From contig CALUMJ010000026.1 in the NCBI GenBank assembly GCA_944321715.1, positions 1-38,859 of the forward strand: DNA of 38,859 nucleotides. The letters run 5' to 3'. Below are positions 1 through 6,994 of the stretch, in pieces. Both the position numbers and the translations under genes were made by a program. Position 1 is the stretch's first letter. Each line of letters begins with the position of its first letter. The notes under the pieces are model-generated. The model was not told the DNA's origin. It did no database searches and saw only the letters and a list, made by a program, of their open reading frames with translations. Source of the stretch: an uncultured Muribaculaceae bacterium (GTDB lineage Bacteria; Bacteroidota; Bacteroidia; Bacteroidales; Muribaculaceae).

Positions 1-2793
1 GATTTCGGTGTAGCATTCCACGTCTTTTCTGTTGACCTTGAAGCCCGATTCATTGATGTTGCGAATGGTGTAGATTATCGGGCGTATGGGCAAGTCGGGC
101 TTGTGCAACTCTGAATACACGTTGCAGTATAGCATCAGTTGCAGCATGGCTTTGGCGCGGTTTTGCGACCGCGCGTTGAACATTTTTTCGACCGACGAGG
201 CTGTGGTCTTGTCGCTTCCTGTTTTATAATCAATGATTCTGAGGTATTGTCTGTCGGGCCATTCCACACGGTCCACACGGTCGATATATTGCTTGATGTT
301 GACATGTGTGTCATGGTCTAACTGCCAGTGCAATAGTTCTTCTTTTTCGGTTTGAAGGATAGTGAAGCCTGGCAATGATTTCTCGTAGGCGAGCAGCTTG
401 CCAACCAGCAGTGTTATCCCGGTGCCTATTATGGCGGTTTCGCCGGTGAGCGGGGTGTCGCAATTCTCTTCGTGGAGATATATTTTGTTGATGGACTTGT
501 GCACAAGGGCGTGGACGGCTTCTTTGTCGGAAAGTGTCTTTGTTATGATTTCGGGAGTTACATGGATGCCATCACGTGTGCGACGTCCGTGCAGGCCATA
601 TATTTTCTGCATTACTTCGTGGACGATTGTGCCAAGGGTGCTATAGTCCATGAATTCCATCATCTCATCGGGAACGTTGAGCTTCTCGATTTTTTCAAAG
701 TAGAATGCCAATGGGCAGTTTATGTAGTGGTTTATGGCACTTGCCGACAGGTATCGACCACTCCCGTCGGTGCGAAACATGTCGAGAGCCTGCATTATCC
801 TGCTGTTTTTGTGAATTTCTATTCGAGTGGCTTTGGGAGCATAAATGTTGAAACTGATGTGCCGTATGCTTGTGTGTGATTGAGGAAAGAGCTTTTGCAG
901 CTGGTAAACAAAACGCGACGGCTCGCCCGAACTGATTGACTGTGTGCGTGAATCAAACAGCAGTGTGACATTTTTTGCACGGCTTAGCAAGCGGTAGAAA
1001 TAATAGGCATACATGCACTCTTGGAATTCTACTGTTGCCATGCCATTGGCTTTCCTTAATATGTGCGGAATGAATGAACGCGAGTAGTGCTTGCGAGGGA
1101 ATATGCGCTCGTTCATCGACAATATAATTACGTTTTCAAAATCGAGGCATCGGGTTTCGAGAATACCCATTATTTGCAACCCCTCTAATGGCTCGCCCTC
1201 AAATGCAATCGATGCTGTCGATATTATGCGGTTGACGAGGTAGAAAAACGTGTCGTCGTTCATGGGTATTTCATACTTCAGTATGACAGAAGCCAGTATG
1301 TTGAGCTGGTCGATATAGGCCGATATGAATCCCATTTCGATAGAATTGTCGGGAACTAACTTGTTGCCGATGACATCGTTCTCTACGAATGATATTATAC
1401 GTTTCAGGTATTCGAAGAGTGCGGCTGTATTGTTGGTGTGGACTACTGGGTCGAAAATATAGTTTAACGACGGAGCCAAATTGTTGATTAGCGATGCTTT
1501 GATGTAGAATAAATTGTACTGCGTGATGTGCGATATTAATGTTGCAGTATCGTCGGCTGCAATTAATTTCAGTAGGGGGTGTGCCAGCACCTCTCTGATG
1601 TTTTCATGAAAATAGCAAAATTCGCCCTCCTCCTTACGTGCGTTTTTGTGCATTTTTGCGATATTCGACACAAGCGAGGCGATGTCGGTGTATCGTAATG
1701 GGTAGCCCATTGTGATATTGACATTGGAAATCGTGGTGTCGATAGAGTCGAGTAGGGGTATGAGCAGAAATTCCTCGGGCAACACTACGGCGGTGTTGAT
1801 GGCGTTGCCGGTATCAAGACTGTTCTTTTTGCTTAATTCTTCGAGGATTACGTTTGTATATTTGGCTTGCCCTATGTTGGACGGTATTCCTATTGCGCGA
1901 ATGTCGGGGAACGATGTGATTTTCTCTTCATGCAAATCGAGTTTCGGCTTGAACAGCTTTATGTTTCGCCCGACGAACCTTGTTGCCTTGTTTTGTGGAT
2001 TGTCGAACGTTGGGGAATTGTAGTCCCAATAATAGTCGGCGATACCCTTTTGCCCGAGGAGTTTGAAAATGTAGTATTCCGACGTGGAAAGTACATTGAA
2101 CCCCACAAAAACGTATTTGCTATGCCTGAAATCCTCGACGGCCATGTTGCGTATCGCCGCCACGGCATCTTTATACATTTTGCCAGAGTATGTGACTCCG
2201 AGTTTTTCTATTGATGCGTTGAAACGTATGTACAGGTCATACAGTGTATCCCATAATGATGTAAATTTCTGTGTTCCGTCGTTGCTCTTCCACAAGGTAT
2301 CGGTGTTGGCGTATTTATGAGCCGGTGTTTCGCCGAAATACTCTTTTATAGCCTCCAATTGTTCCTCGTTCAGGTAGTTTGACTGAATTTCTTTCAGGTC
2401 CTTGATGTTTTGGAACAAGTTTCGAGGGTCAACGAGGTATTTGTCGGCATCGTTGAAGTCGTTCAGGATAGTGTCGCCCCAACAAGAAAATTTATCGAAC
2501 GATTCATCGGGATTGCCTGTAATGGCCCGGTATTCCTGATACAGTAACAGCAAGGCTTCAATCCTTGATATTTCAACGCCATGGGAGAAATCGGCAACGA
2601 ATTGCGAGATTGACGTAATCTCAGGAAAGATAATTGGCTGGCCTCCTGTGGCATTGGCAAGTTCGTTGGCGAAGAATGTGCCACTTCTGCGATTGGGGAA
2701 AATGAAGCAATAGTCGTGCAATTGTGCAGCACAGTTTTCGACAAAGGCCCGGGCCACAAGTCGCAAGAAGGGGGTCGGTGCTTGCTGTTCCAT
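1..2793 (-). CDS. AddB-like PD-(D/E)XK nuclease family protein, C-terminus off the window
   Basis: The minus-strand frame is open from an ATG at 2791-2793 to the left edge, giving 931 codons with no stop. It is probably a subunit of an AddAB/RecBCD-like helicase-nuclease that processes double-strand breaks. The N-terminus reads FIFPNRRSGTFF (about residues 25-36), where B. subtilis AddB carries a Walker A motif; the GKT signature is missing. Further in are TAVVLPEEFLLIPLLDSI and VNITMGYPLR, which I recognise from the Bacteroidetes family. The nuclease core is IDYKTG with D855 and K857, followed by the RecB-family QxxxY element in QLMLYCNVY near residue 882. It starts 7 bases after the holB stop, so the two are surely co-transcribed. 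In Bacteroidetes the next gene is often a UvrD/AddA helicase, which would lie outside this window. The family call is firm; the name addB is by analogy. Confidence 0.85.
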   Translation of the reverse strand, partial: MEQQAPTPFLRLVARAFVENCAAQLHDYCFIFPNRRSGTFFANELANATGGQPIIFPEITSISQFVADFSHGVEISRIEALLLLYQEYRAITGNPDESFDKFSCWGDTILNDFNDADKYLVDPRNLFQNIKDLKEIQSNYLNEEQLEAIKEYFGETPAHKYANTDTLWKSNDGTQKFTSLWDTLYDLYIRFNASIEKLGVTYSGKMYKDAVAAIRNMAVEDFRHSKYVFVGFNVLSTSEYYIFKLLGQKGIADYYWDYNSPTFDNPQNKATRFVGRNIKLFKPKLDLHEEKITSFPDIRAIGIPSNIGQAKYTNVILEELSKKNSLDTGNAINTAVVLPEEFLLIPLLDSIDTTISNVNITMGYPLRYTDIASLVSNIAKMHKNARKEEGEFCYFHENIREVLAHPLLKLIAADDTATLISHITQYNLFYIKASLINNLAPSLNYIFDPVVHTNNTAALFEYLKRIISFVENDVIGNKLVPDNSIEMGFISAYIDQLNILASVILKYEIPMNDDTFFYLVNRIISTASIAFEGEPLEGLQIMGILETRCLDFENVIILSMNERIFPRKHYSRSFIPHILRKANGMATVEFQECMYAYYFYRLLSRAKNVTLLFDSRTQSISSGEPSRFVYQLQKLFPQSHTSIRHISFNIYAPKATRIEIHKNSRIMQALDMFRTDGSGRYLSASAINHYINCPLAFYFEKIEKLNVPDEMMEFMDYSTLGTIVHEVMQKIYGLHGRRTRDGIHVTPEIITKTLSDKEAVHALVHKSINKIYLHEENCDTPLTGETAIIGTGITLLVGKLLAYEKSLPGFTILQTEKEELLHWQLDHDTHVNIKQYIDRVDRVEWPDRQYLRIIDYKTGSDKTTASSVEKMFNARSQNRAKAMLQLMLYCNVYSELHKPDLPIRPIIYTIRNINESGFKVNRKDVECYTEI

Positions 2794-2800
2794 TGATTGT

Positions 2801-3925
2801 TCAACGTTTTATAAGAATGGTGATTTTTATGGCAAAGTCAAACAACACTATTTTCCCGTTTGCATTGCCTGTAATATCTCTTTCGGCCTTTTCTATTTCG
2901 GTCATCATGCGTTCGGCATTGCCGTCGTTGATAAATGGTGCGAAACGCATGCTGAATTGTTCCTCGGCACTGTTTAGATAGTTAAGTGCTGGCTGCCGCA
3001 TATTGTAAATGTAATTCTCACGCACCATTCTGGCCAAGTATTGCATGAAACGCTTGATTTTCTCGCGTTTGAAATTGTTGATGTTTTCGGCCCAAGCTTT
3101 CAGGGCTTTTAGGTTGCGGGCGTATGCAAGCCTCATCAATGATACGAAGTTTTCAAAAAATTCTTTGTTTTCGCCATCTAAGGCTATTGTTTCTTGTGCA
3201 GTGATTATGTTGCCGTTTGCAGGTGCCGCTACGGCAATGGCATCTTGGTGCGACAGGTTGTAGGTGCGTTCAAGATATGTTGCTACATCGTCGGTCGAGA
3301 GTTTCTTCATCTCGATTATTTGCAGCCGCGAATAGATGGTTGGCAATATTTCCTTTGGATTGTCGCTGACCATGATGAAAATGGAGTCGGGGAATGGCTC
3401 TTCGATGATTTTCAGTAGTTTGTTGGCACATTCCTCGTTCATTTTTTCAGGCAGCCACAATATGAGCACTTTGTATTTTGCCGTATATGAGGCGTAGCTC
3501 ATTTTTGTGATTATATTTGCGCTCTCAGATGCGTAAATTTGCGGTTGTGCATTTTCGTTGTTCAGTTCCTTGAGCCACTTTTGGTAATTCTCTATGGGAT
3601 TCTCGGTAAGGAAGTGTTTCCACTCGGCGATGTAATCGTCCGACGTGGGTTTGCTATTGCTTTTCCCCTTGATTACAGGAAATGAGAAAAACGTGTCGGC
3701 GTGGTTGAATGACTGGTGCTGCAAGCACGACGGGCATTTTCCGCAAGGTTCTCCGCCGGTGCGGTGCTCGCAATGCAGATACTGTGCTGCTGCGCGTGCC
3801 ATGGCGAGTTTCCCGATTCCTTGTGGCCCAGTCAGCAGTATAGCGTGGGGGATGCGGTCGTTGTCAATCATCAACCGTAATAGATTTTTGGTTGACTCGT
3901 TTCCTATTATGTCTTTGAATTTCAT
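2801..3925 (-). CDS. holB: DNA polymerase III subunit delta'
   Basis: This 374-residue protein matches the clamp-loader delta' subunit, which helps load the beta sliding clamp during replication. The AAA+ P-loop region reads TGPQGIGKLAMA (residues 32-43). K39 is followed by Leu instead of Ser/Thr, as usual in delta', which does not hydrolyse ATP. A zinc-binding set C52, C61, C64, C67 (CEHRTGGEPCGKCPSC) follows the first helix. SRLQII in the middle corresponds to the conserved SRC-type segment. Length is normal for Bacteroidetes. It sits 16 bases after metF and 7 bases before the AddB-like gene, all on the minus strand, so a three-gene operon is likely. Confidence 0.92.
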   Translation of the reverse strand: MKFKDIIGNESTKNLLRLMIDNDRIPHAILLTGPQGIGKLAMARAAAQYLHCEHRTGGEPCGKCPSCLQHQSFNHADTFFSFPVIKGKSNSKPTSDDYIAEWKHFLTENPIENYQKWLKELNNENAQPQIYASESANIITKMSYASYTAKYKVLILWLPEKMNEECANKLLKIIEEPFPDSIFIMVSDNPKEILPTIYSRLQIIEMKKLSTDDVATYLERTYNLSHQDAIAVAAPANGNIITAQETIALDGENKEFFENFVSLMRLAYARNLKALKAWAENINNFKREKIKRFMQYLARMVRENYIYNMRQPALNYLNSAEEQFSMRFAPFINDGNAERMMTEIEKAERDITGNANGKIVLFDFAIKITILIKR

Positions 3926-3941
3926 CGTCGCACAACTTGTT

Positions 3942-4898
3942 TTAGAATAATTCCTTCACCACATTCCGCACAATGTCGGTGGCATTAAGCGAGTAGAAGT
4001 GTATGCTTTTAACTCCTTTTGATAATAATTCGCGAGCCTGTGCGAGACACCATTCCGTACCTATCTGTTTGGCTTCATCGTTGTTGTGGCACGAGCTAAT
4101 CTCATTGGCAAGGTCGTTGGGCAAGTCCACATGGAACACCTTTGGCAATATGGTAAGTTGGTTTTTATTGATAATAGGTTTTATCCCGGGGATAATAGGC
4201 ACAGTGATGCCTATTGAGCGGCAACGTTCTACAAAATCAAAGTATTTTTTATTATCGAAGAACATTTGTGTCACCACATAGTCGGCACCAAGGTCAACCT
4301 TGCGTTTAAGATTGGCGAGGTCGATGTCGATATTGGGGGCTTCGTCGTGCTTTTCGGGATAACCGGCTACGCCGTACGAGAATTTCACTTCGCTCACCGA
4401 GTCCATTTTTGTTCCGTCGAGGAAATATCCATCGTTGAACATGTTAACCTGTTCTTCGAGTTCGCAGGCAAAACTGTGCCCGTTTTCGACAGGCACGAAT
4501 CGGTTTTCGTGTTTTGCCTTGTCGCCACGCAGTAGTAACAGGTTGTTTATGCCGAGGAAATTGAGGTCGATGAGTGCATACTCGGTTTCGGCCTTTGAGA
4601 AGCCGCTGCATATAATATGCGGTACGGCTGGGATGCCATATTTTTGCTGTATTGCGGCGGCCACAGCGACGGTTCCCGGGCGGCTCCGCTCGGAGATGCG
4701 TTTATACAATCCGTCGGCGGTGCTGACAAACACCATTTCGCTGCGGTGAGAGGTTATATTGATATACAAAGGGTCAAATTCTATCAACTTGTCGATGCCG
4801 GCAAAAAGCTGGCTTATTCCTTTGCCTTTTAAAGGCGGAAGAACTTCAAAAGAGAAAGCCGGCCCTTTATGAGCATTAAGACGGTCGAGGATATTCAT
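3942..4898 (-). CDS. metF: 5,10-methylenetetrahydrofolate reductase
   Basis: A 318-residue FAD-dependent TIM-barrel enzyme that reduces 5,10-methylene-THF to 5-methyl-THF for methionine synthesis. Family signatures are FSFEVLPP near the N-terminus with the catalytic glutamate E18, ITSHRSE, the PHIICSGFS strand, and NNLLLLRGDK with the FAD-contacting aspartate. YVVTQMFFDNKKYFDFV and VPIIPGIKPI continue the barrel. Length is close to the E. coli enzyme. It is the first gene of the minus-strand run metF-holB-addB. A -7 box lies 27 bases upstream of the ATG. No S-adenosylmethionine or B12 riboswitch is visible in the short leader. Confidence 0.95.
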   Translation of the reverse strand: MNILDRLNAHKGPAFSFEVLPPLKGKGISQLFAGIDKLIEFDPLYINITSHRSEMVFVSTADGLYKRISERSRPGTVAVAAAIQQKYGIPAVPHIICSGFSKAETEYALIDLNFLGINNLLLLRGDKAKHENRFVPVENGHSFACELEEQVNMFNDGYFLDGTKMDSVSEVKFSYGVAGYPEKHDEAPNIDIDLANLKRKVDLGADYVVTQMFFDNKKYFDFVERCRSIGITVPIIPGIKPIINKNQLTILPKVFHVDLPNDLANEISSCHNNDEAKQIGTEWCLAQARELLSKGVKSIHFYSLNATDIVRNVVKELF

Positions 4899-4924
4899 AA
4901 GTTATTATAATTTTTCGTTTACGG

Positions 4925-4932
4925 CAAAGTTA
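4925..4932 (-). promoter_or_regulatory. Predicted -7 box of the metF promoter
   Basis: Read on the minus strand this is TAACTTTG, a perfect match to the Bacteroidetes -7 consensus TAnnTTTG. It would start a transcript near 4918, about 20 bases before the metF ATG. The expected TTTG -33 element is not clear at the usual 19-21 base spacing, so the call rests on the -7 box and its position. Confidence 0.55.
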
Positions 4933-5058
4933 TGAAATTTAGATGTAATTACCCTATAAGCTGTGGGTGCGTTTTTGCAATTTAACATCGGTCATGGTTA
5001 TGCACCGACAGGGTTGGTGCTGGTGCAAGTGGGTACAATGAACCACAAAAAAGAATTT

Positions 5059-5098
5059 GTGTTACGAATTTAACCGATTTGTTACCATATTGTAACAC
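5059..5098. promoter_or_regulatory. Inverted repeat GTGTTAC/GTAACAC with an internal GTTAC half-site
   Basis: GTGTTAC (5059-5065) and GTAACAC (5092-5098) form a perfect 7-bp inverted repeat spaced by 26 bases. A third half-site GTTAC sits at 5081-5085, exactly 20 bp from the first and 11 bp from the inverted one, so all three lie on roughly the same DNA face. The array spans about -62 to -23 relative to the predicted small-RNA start, where an operator would act. The regulator is unknown. Confidence 0.4.
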
Positions 5099-5106
5099 GC
5101 CGATTA

Positions 5107-5114
5107 TACTTTTG
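5107..5114 (+). promoter_or_regulatory. Predicted -7 box of the small RNA
   Basis: TACTTTTG matches TAnnTTTG perfectly, predicting a start near 5121. The -33 element is weak: the nearest TTTG (5078-5081) is 25 bases away instead of 19-21, which could mean the promoter needs an activator bound at the adjacent GTTAC array. Confidence 0.5.
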
Positions 5115-5120
5115 CGGTGC

Positions 5121-5278
5121 AATTAGAAATTAAGTTCTATATTTATAAGGCTTGATACTTCACGCCTTCTAATACGAGTTGGTTAATACGAATAAAAATG
5201 GTGTATTGACAATCGCAATACATTCTGTAAATATCGTTTATGAGAAGTCTCCTTGCAGTGATGCACGGGGCTTTTTTT
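5121..5278 (+). ncRNA. Predicted small RNA, about 158 nt, family unknown
   Basis: Between a -7 box and a strong terminator lie three further hairpins. P1 is TAGAA/TTCTA at 5124-5139. P2 is AAGGC/GCCTT with an inner TGA/TCA stem and a TACT loop at 5147-5168. P3 is TGTATTG/CAATACA at 5202-5222. The A-rich linker between P2 and P3 carries TAATACGA twice (5170-5177 and 5184-5191). No start codon gives a convincing peptide. The next gene has its own promoter after the terminator, so the RNA looks independent. It could be a regulatory sRNA, a 6S-type RNA or a ligand-sensing leader; I cannot match it to a known family by eye. Ends are predicted, not observed. Confidence 0.5.
5245..5278 (+). terminator. 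Rho-independent terminator of the small RNA
   Basis: The stem is AAGTCTC (5245-5251) with GGGGCTT (5267-5273), using U-G pairs. An inner TGCA/TGCA stem is capped by a GTGA loop, which is a GNRA tetraloop. The right arm runs into seven T residues (5272-5278). Strong on the plus strand only. Confidence 0.75.
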
Positions 5279-5304
5279 GTGATGTAAGTTGGTGTGTGTA
5301 GCTG

Positions 5305-5336
5305 TTTCGGCATTAACCAAATAATTATTAACTTTG
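5305..5336 (+). promoter_or_regulatory. Promoter of the GT4 operon
   Basis: The -33-like TTTC (5305-5308) and the perfect -7 box TAACTTTG (5329-5336) are separated by 20 bases, the consensus spacing for the Bacteroidetes housekeeping sigma factor. Transcription would start near 5343, about 15 bases before the first ATG. Confidence 0.65.
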
Positions 5337-5357
5337 CAAATAAGTAAATATATGTAA

Positions 5358-6491
5358 ATGATGAAAATAGGTTATGATGCCAAAAGGGCAGTCAACAATA
5401 ATACAGGATTGGGAAATTACAGCCGTTTGGTCATAGATGTGCTATCGGAGCGTTATCCCGAGAATGAATATGTGCTTTATGCGCCCAAGATAAGGCACAA
5501 CAACCGCCTTGCGCCGCTGCTCGAACGCCGGAATGTGGAGATAACCGCCCCGAAACATAGCCTTGACCGCCAGTTGTCGGGCTTGTGGCGAGTGGGTAGT
5601 GGCATAGTGCGTGACTACACGAGCGATGGCATAGACCTGTTTCATGGATTGAGCAACGAATTGCCGTTGGTACATAATACTGTACCGACAGTGGTGACCA
5701 TACACGACCTTATATTCCTGCATTATCCGCATTGTTACAAGCCTGCCGACAGGATTATATATAATTACAAGTTCAGGCATGCGTGTAATTCGGCCGATAG
5801 GATAATAGCGGTGAGCCAATGCACGAAGCGTGACATTGTGAAGTGTTATGGCATCGATGAGAATAAAATCGACGTGGTTTATCAAGGCTGCGATGACGGT
5901 TTTAAAGTAATGCGAAACCGAGATGAACTGATGGCAGTGAAGGAACGTTACCAGTTGCCCAAAGGACGCTTTATCCTATATGTAGGTACGGTCGAGGAAC
6001 GTAAGAATGTGTTGCTTGCCGTTAAAGCCATGTCGGCTATCGACAAGGGTGTGGCTTTGGTGATTGTTGGCAGGGAAACGGGTTATGCCGCCACGGTGAA
6101 AGATTATGTCGCCAAGCATAATCTTGGCGACAGGGTGTTTTTCCGTCAGGTACATTTCGCCGATTTGCCCGCGACTTACCAGCAATCTTCGGCTTTTGTA
6201 TATCCTTCGAGATATGAGGGCTTCGGCATACCTGTGCTTGAGGCATTGTGCAGTGGTGTGCCAGTGGTTTCGGCCACAGGGTCGTGCTTGGAAGAAGCTG
6301 GGGGTGAAGGCAGCATATATGTTGACCCCGATGATGCCGAAGGCATGGCCGACGCTTTGAACCGAGTTCTTGGCGACGAAGCGTTGCGCCAGTCGATGGT
6401 TGAGCGAGGATTTTGCCATGCAAGCCTGTTCACTCGTGACAGTATAGCAAAAAACACAATGGATGTATATCGAAAAGTTTTAAGTAAGTAG
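5358..6491 (+). CDS. Glycosyltransferase family 4 (GT-B fold)
   Basis: A 377-residue cytoplasmic or membrane-peripheral glycosyltransferase that moves a sugar from a nucleotide donor to a glycan or lipid acceptor. The N-terminal acceptor domain opens with KIGYDAKRAVNNNTGLGNYS, typical of GT4 mannosyl/glucosyl transferases with a glycine-rich acceptor loop. TIHDLIFLHYP and IIAVSQCTKRDI follow. The donor domain has ILYVGTVEERKNV and the EX7E motif EGFGIPVLE (E287, E295) followed by SGVPVV. Two ATG codons are adjacent (5358 and 5361); either may be used. It is the first gene of an operon with the C_GCAxxG_C_C protein and the antiporter. The sugar and the acceptor cannot be told from sequence. 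Confidence 0.88.
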   Translation: MMKIGYDAKRAVNNNTGLGNYSRLVIDVLSERYPENEYVLYAPKIRHNNRLAPLLERRNVEITAPKHSLDRQLSGLWRVGSGIVRDYTSDGIDLFHGLSNELPLVHNTVPTVVTIHDLIFLHYPHCYKPADRIIYNYKFRHACNSADRIIAVSQCTKRDIVKCYGIDENKIDVVYQGCDDGFKVMRNRDELMAVKERYQLPKGRFILYVGTVEERKNVLLAVKAMSAIDKGVALVIVGRETGYAATVKDYVAKHNLGDRVFFRQVHFADLPATYQQSSAFVYPSRYEGFGIPVLEALCSGVPVVSATGSCLEEAGGEGSIYVDPDDAEGMADALNRVLGDEALRQSMVERGFCHASLFTRDSIAKNTMDVYRKVLSK

Positions 6492-6493
6492 CA

Positions 6494-6994
6494 ATGGAGA
6501 AATTAGACGTGGAAGAACGCGAAAAGCGTGGAATGGAAAACTTTCTGAAAGGATATAATTGCTCGCAGTCGGTGGTGTTGGCTTTTGCCGATGTTTATGG
6601 GCTATCTCAAGATATGGCATTGCGTGTGTCGGCATCGTTCGGCGCGGGAATCGGGCGCATGAGGATTACTTGTGGAGGTGCCAACGGAATGTTTCTGCTT
6701 GCCGGGCTTGAGAATGGTTCGGTAGTGGCGGGCGACTTGAAGGGACGAGGCGAGAATTACCAACTTGTGCAAGACCTTGCAGCACGTTTCAAGCAGGAAG
6801 CCGGTTCGTTGATATGTGCCGAATTGCTCGGGTTGAAACCTAAGCAGGTTGAAGGAACGATGCCAAGCGAACGCACGGCCGAGTATTACCGCAAACGGCC
6901 ATGTGTGAAAATGGTGGGGCTTGGGTGTCGCATATATGCCGAGATGATGAACGAAAGGCATGGATATACCGAAACGAAAGAGAATCATCAATGA
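6494..6994 (+). CDS. C_GCAxxG_C_C family putative redox protein
   Basis: A 166-residue soluble protein of the family named for its spaced cysteines (PF09719/TIGR01909 type). The conserved residues are C23 in YNCSQ, C60 in the glycine-rich CGGANGMF segment, C108 in LICAELLG, and C137 and C145 in RPCVKMVGLGCR. In this copy the eponymous GCAxxG reads TCGGANG, so the order of glycine and cysteine is shifted slightly. The family is thought to be redox-active or metal-binding but its substrate is unknown. Only 2 bases separate it from the glycosyltransferase stop, and its TGA overlaps the next ATG, so the three genes are translationally coupled. Confidence 0.85.
   Translation: MEKLDVEEREKRGMENFLKGYNCSQSVVLAFADVYGLSQDMALRVSASFGAGIGRMRITCGGANGMFLLAGLENGSVVAGDLKGRGENYQLVQDLAARFKQEAGSLICAELLGLKPKQVEGTMPSERTAEYYRKRPCVKMVGLGCRIYAEMMNERHGYTETKENHQ

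Larger units (their letters stand above)
4899..5357. other. 459-base intergenic region between divergent metF and the GT4 gene
   Basis: No credible protein gene lies here. From left to right it holds the metF -7 box (4925-4932), an imperfect GCACC/GGTGC inverted repeat (5002-5020), the GTTAC half-site array (5059-5098), the promoter and body of a predicted small RNA (5107-5278) with its terminator, and the promoter of the glycosyltransferase operon (5305-5336). The independent terminator and second promoter argue that the RNA is a stand-alone transcript and not only a leader. Confidence 0.6.

Noticed and set aside
2463-2804. 113-codon minus-strand frame at the start of the AddB-like gene
   Set aside because: It is out of frame with the AddB-like protein, which has clear family motifs throughout and is open for 931 codons.
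6901-6990. 30-codon upstream extension of the antiporter
   Set aside because: It lies wholly inside the previous gene in another frame and adds a polar stretch unlike the family N-terminus. The ATGA overlap at 6991 is the natural start.
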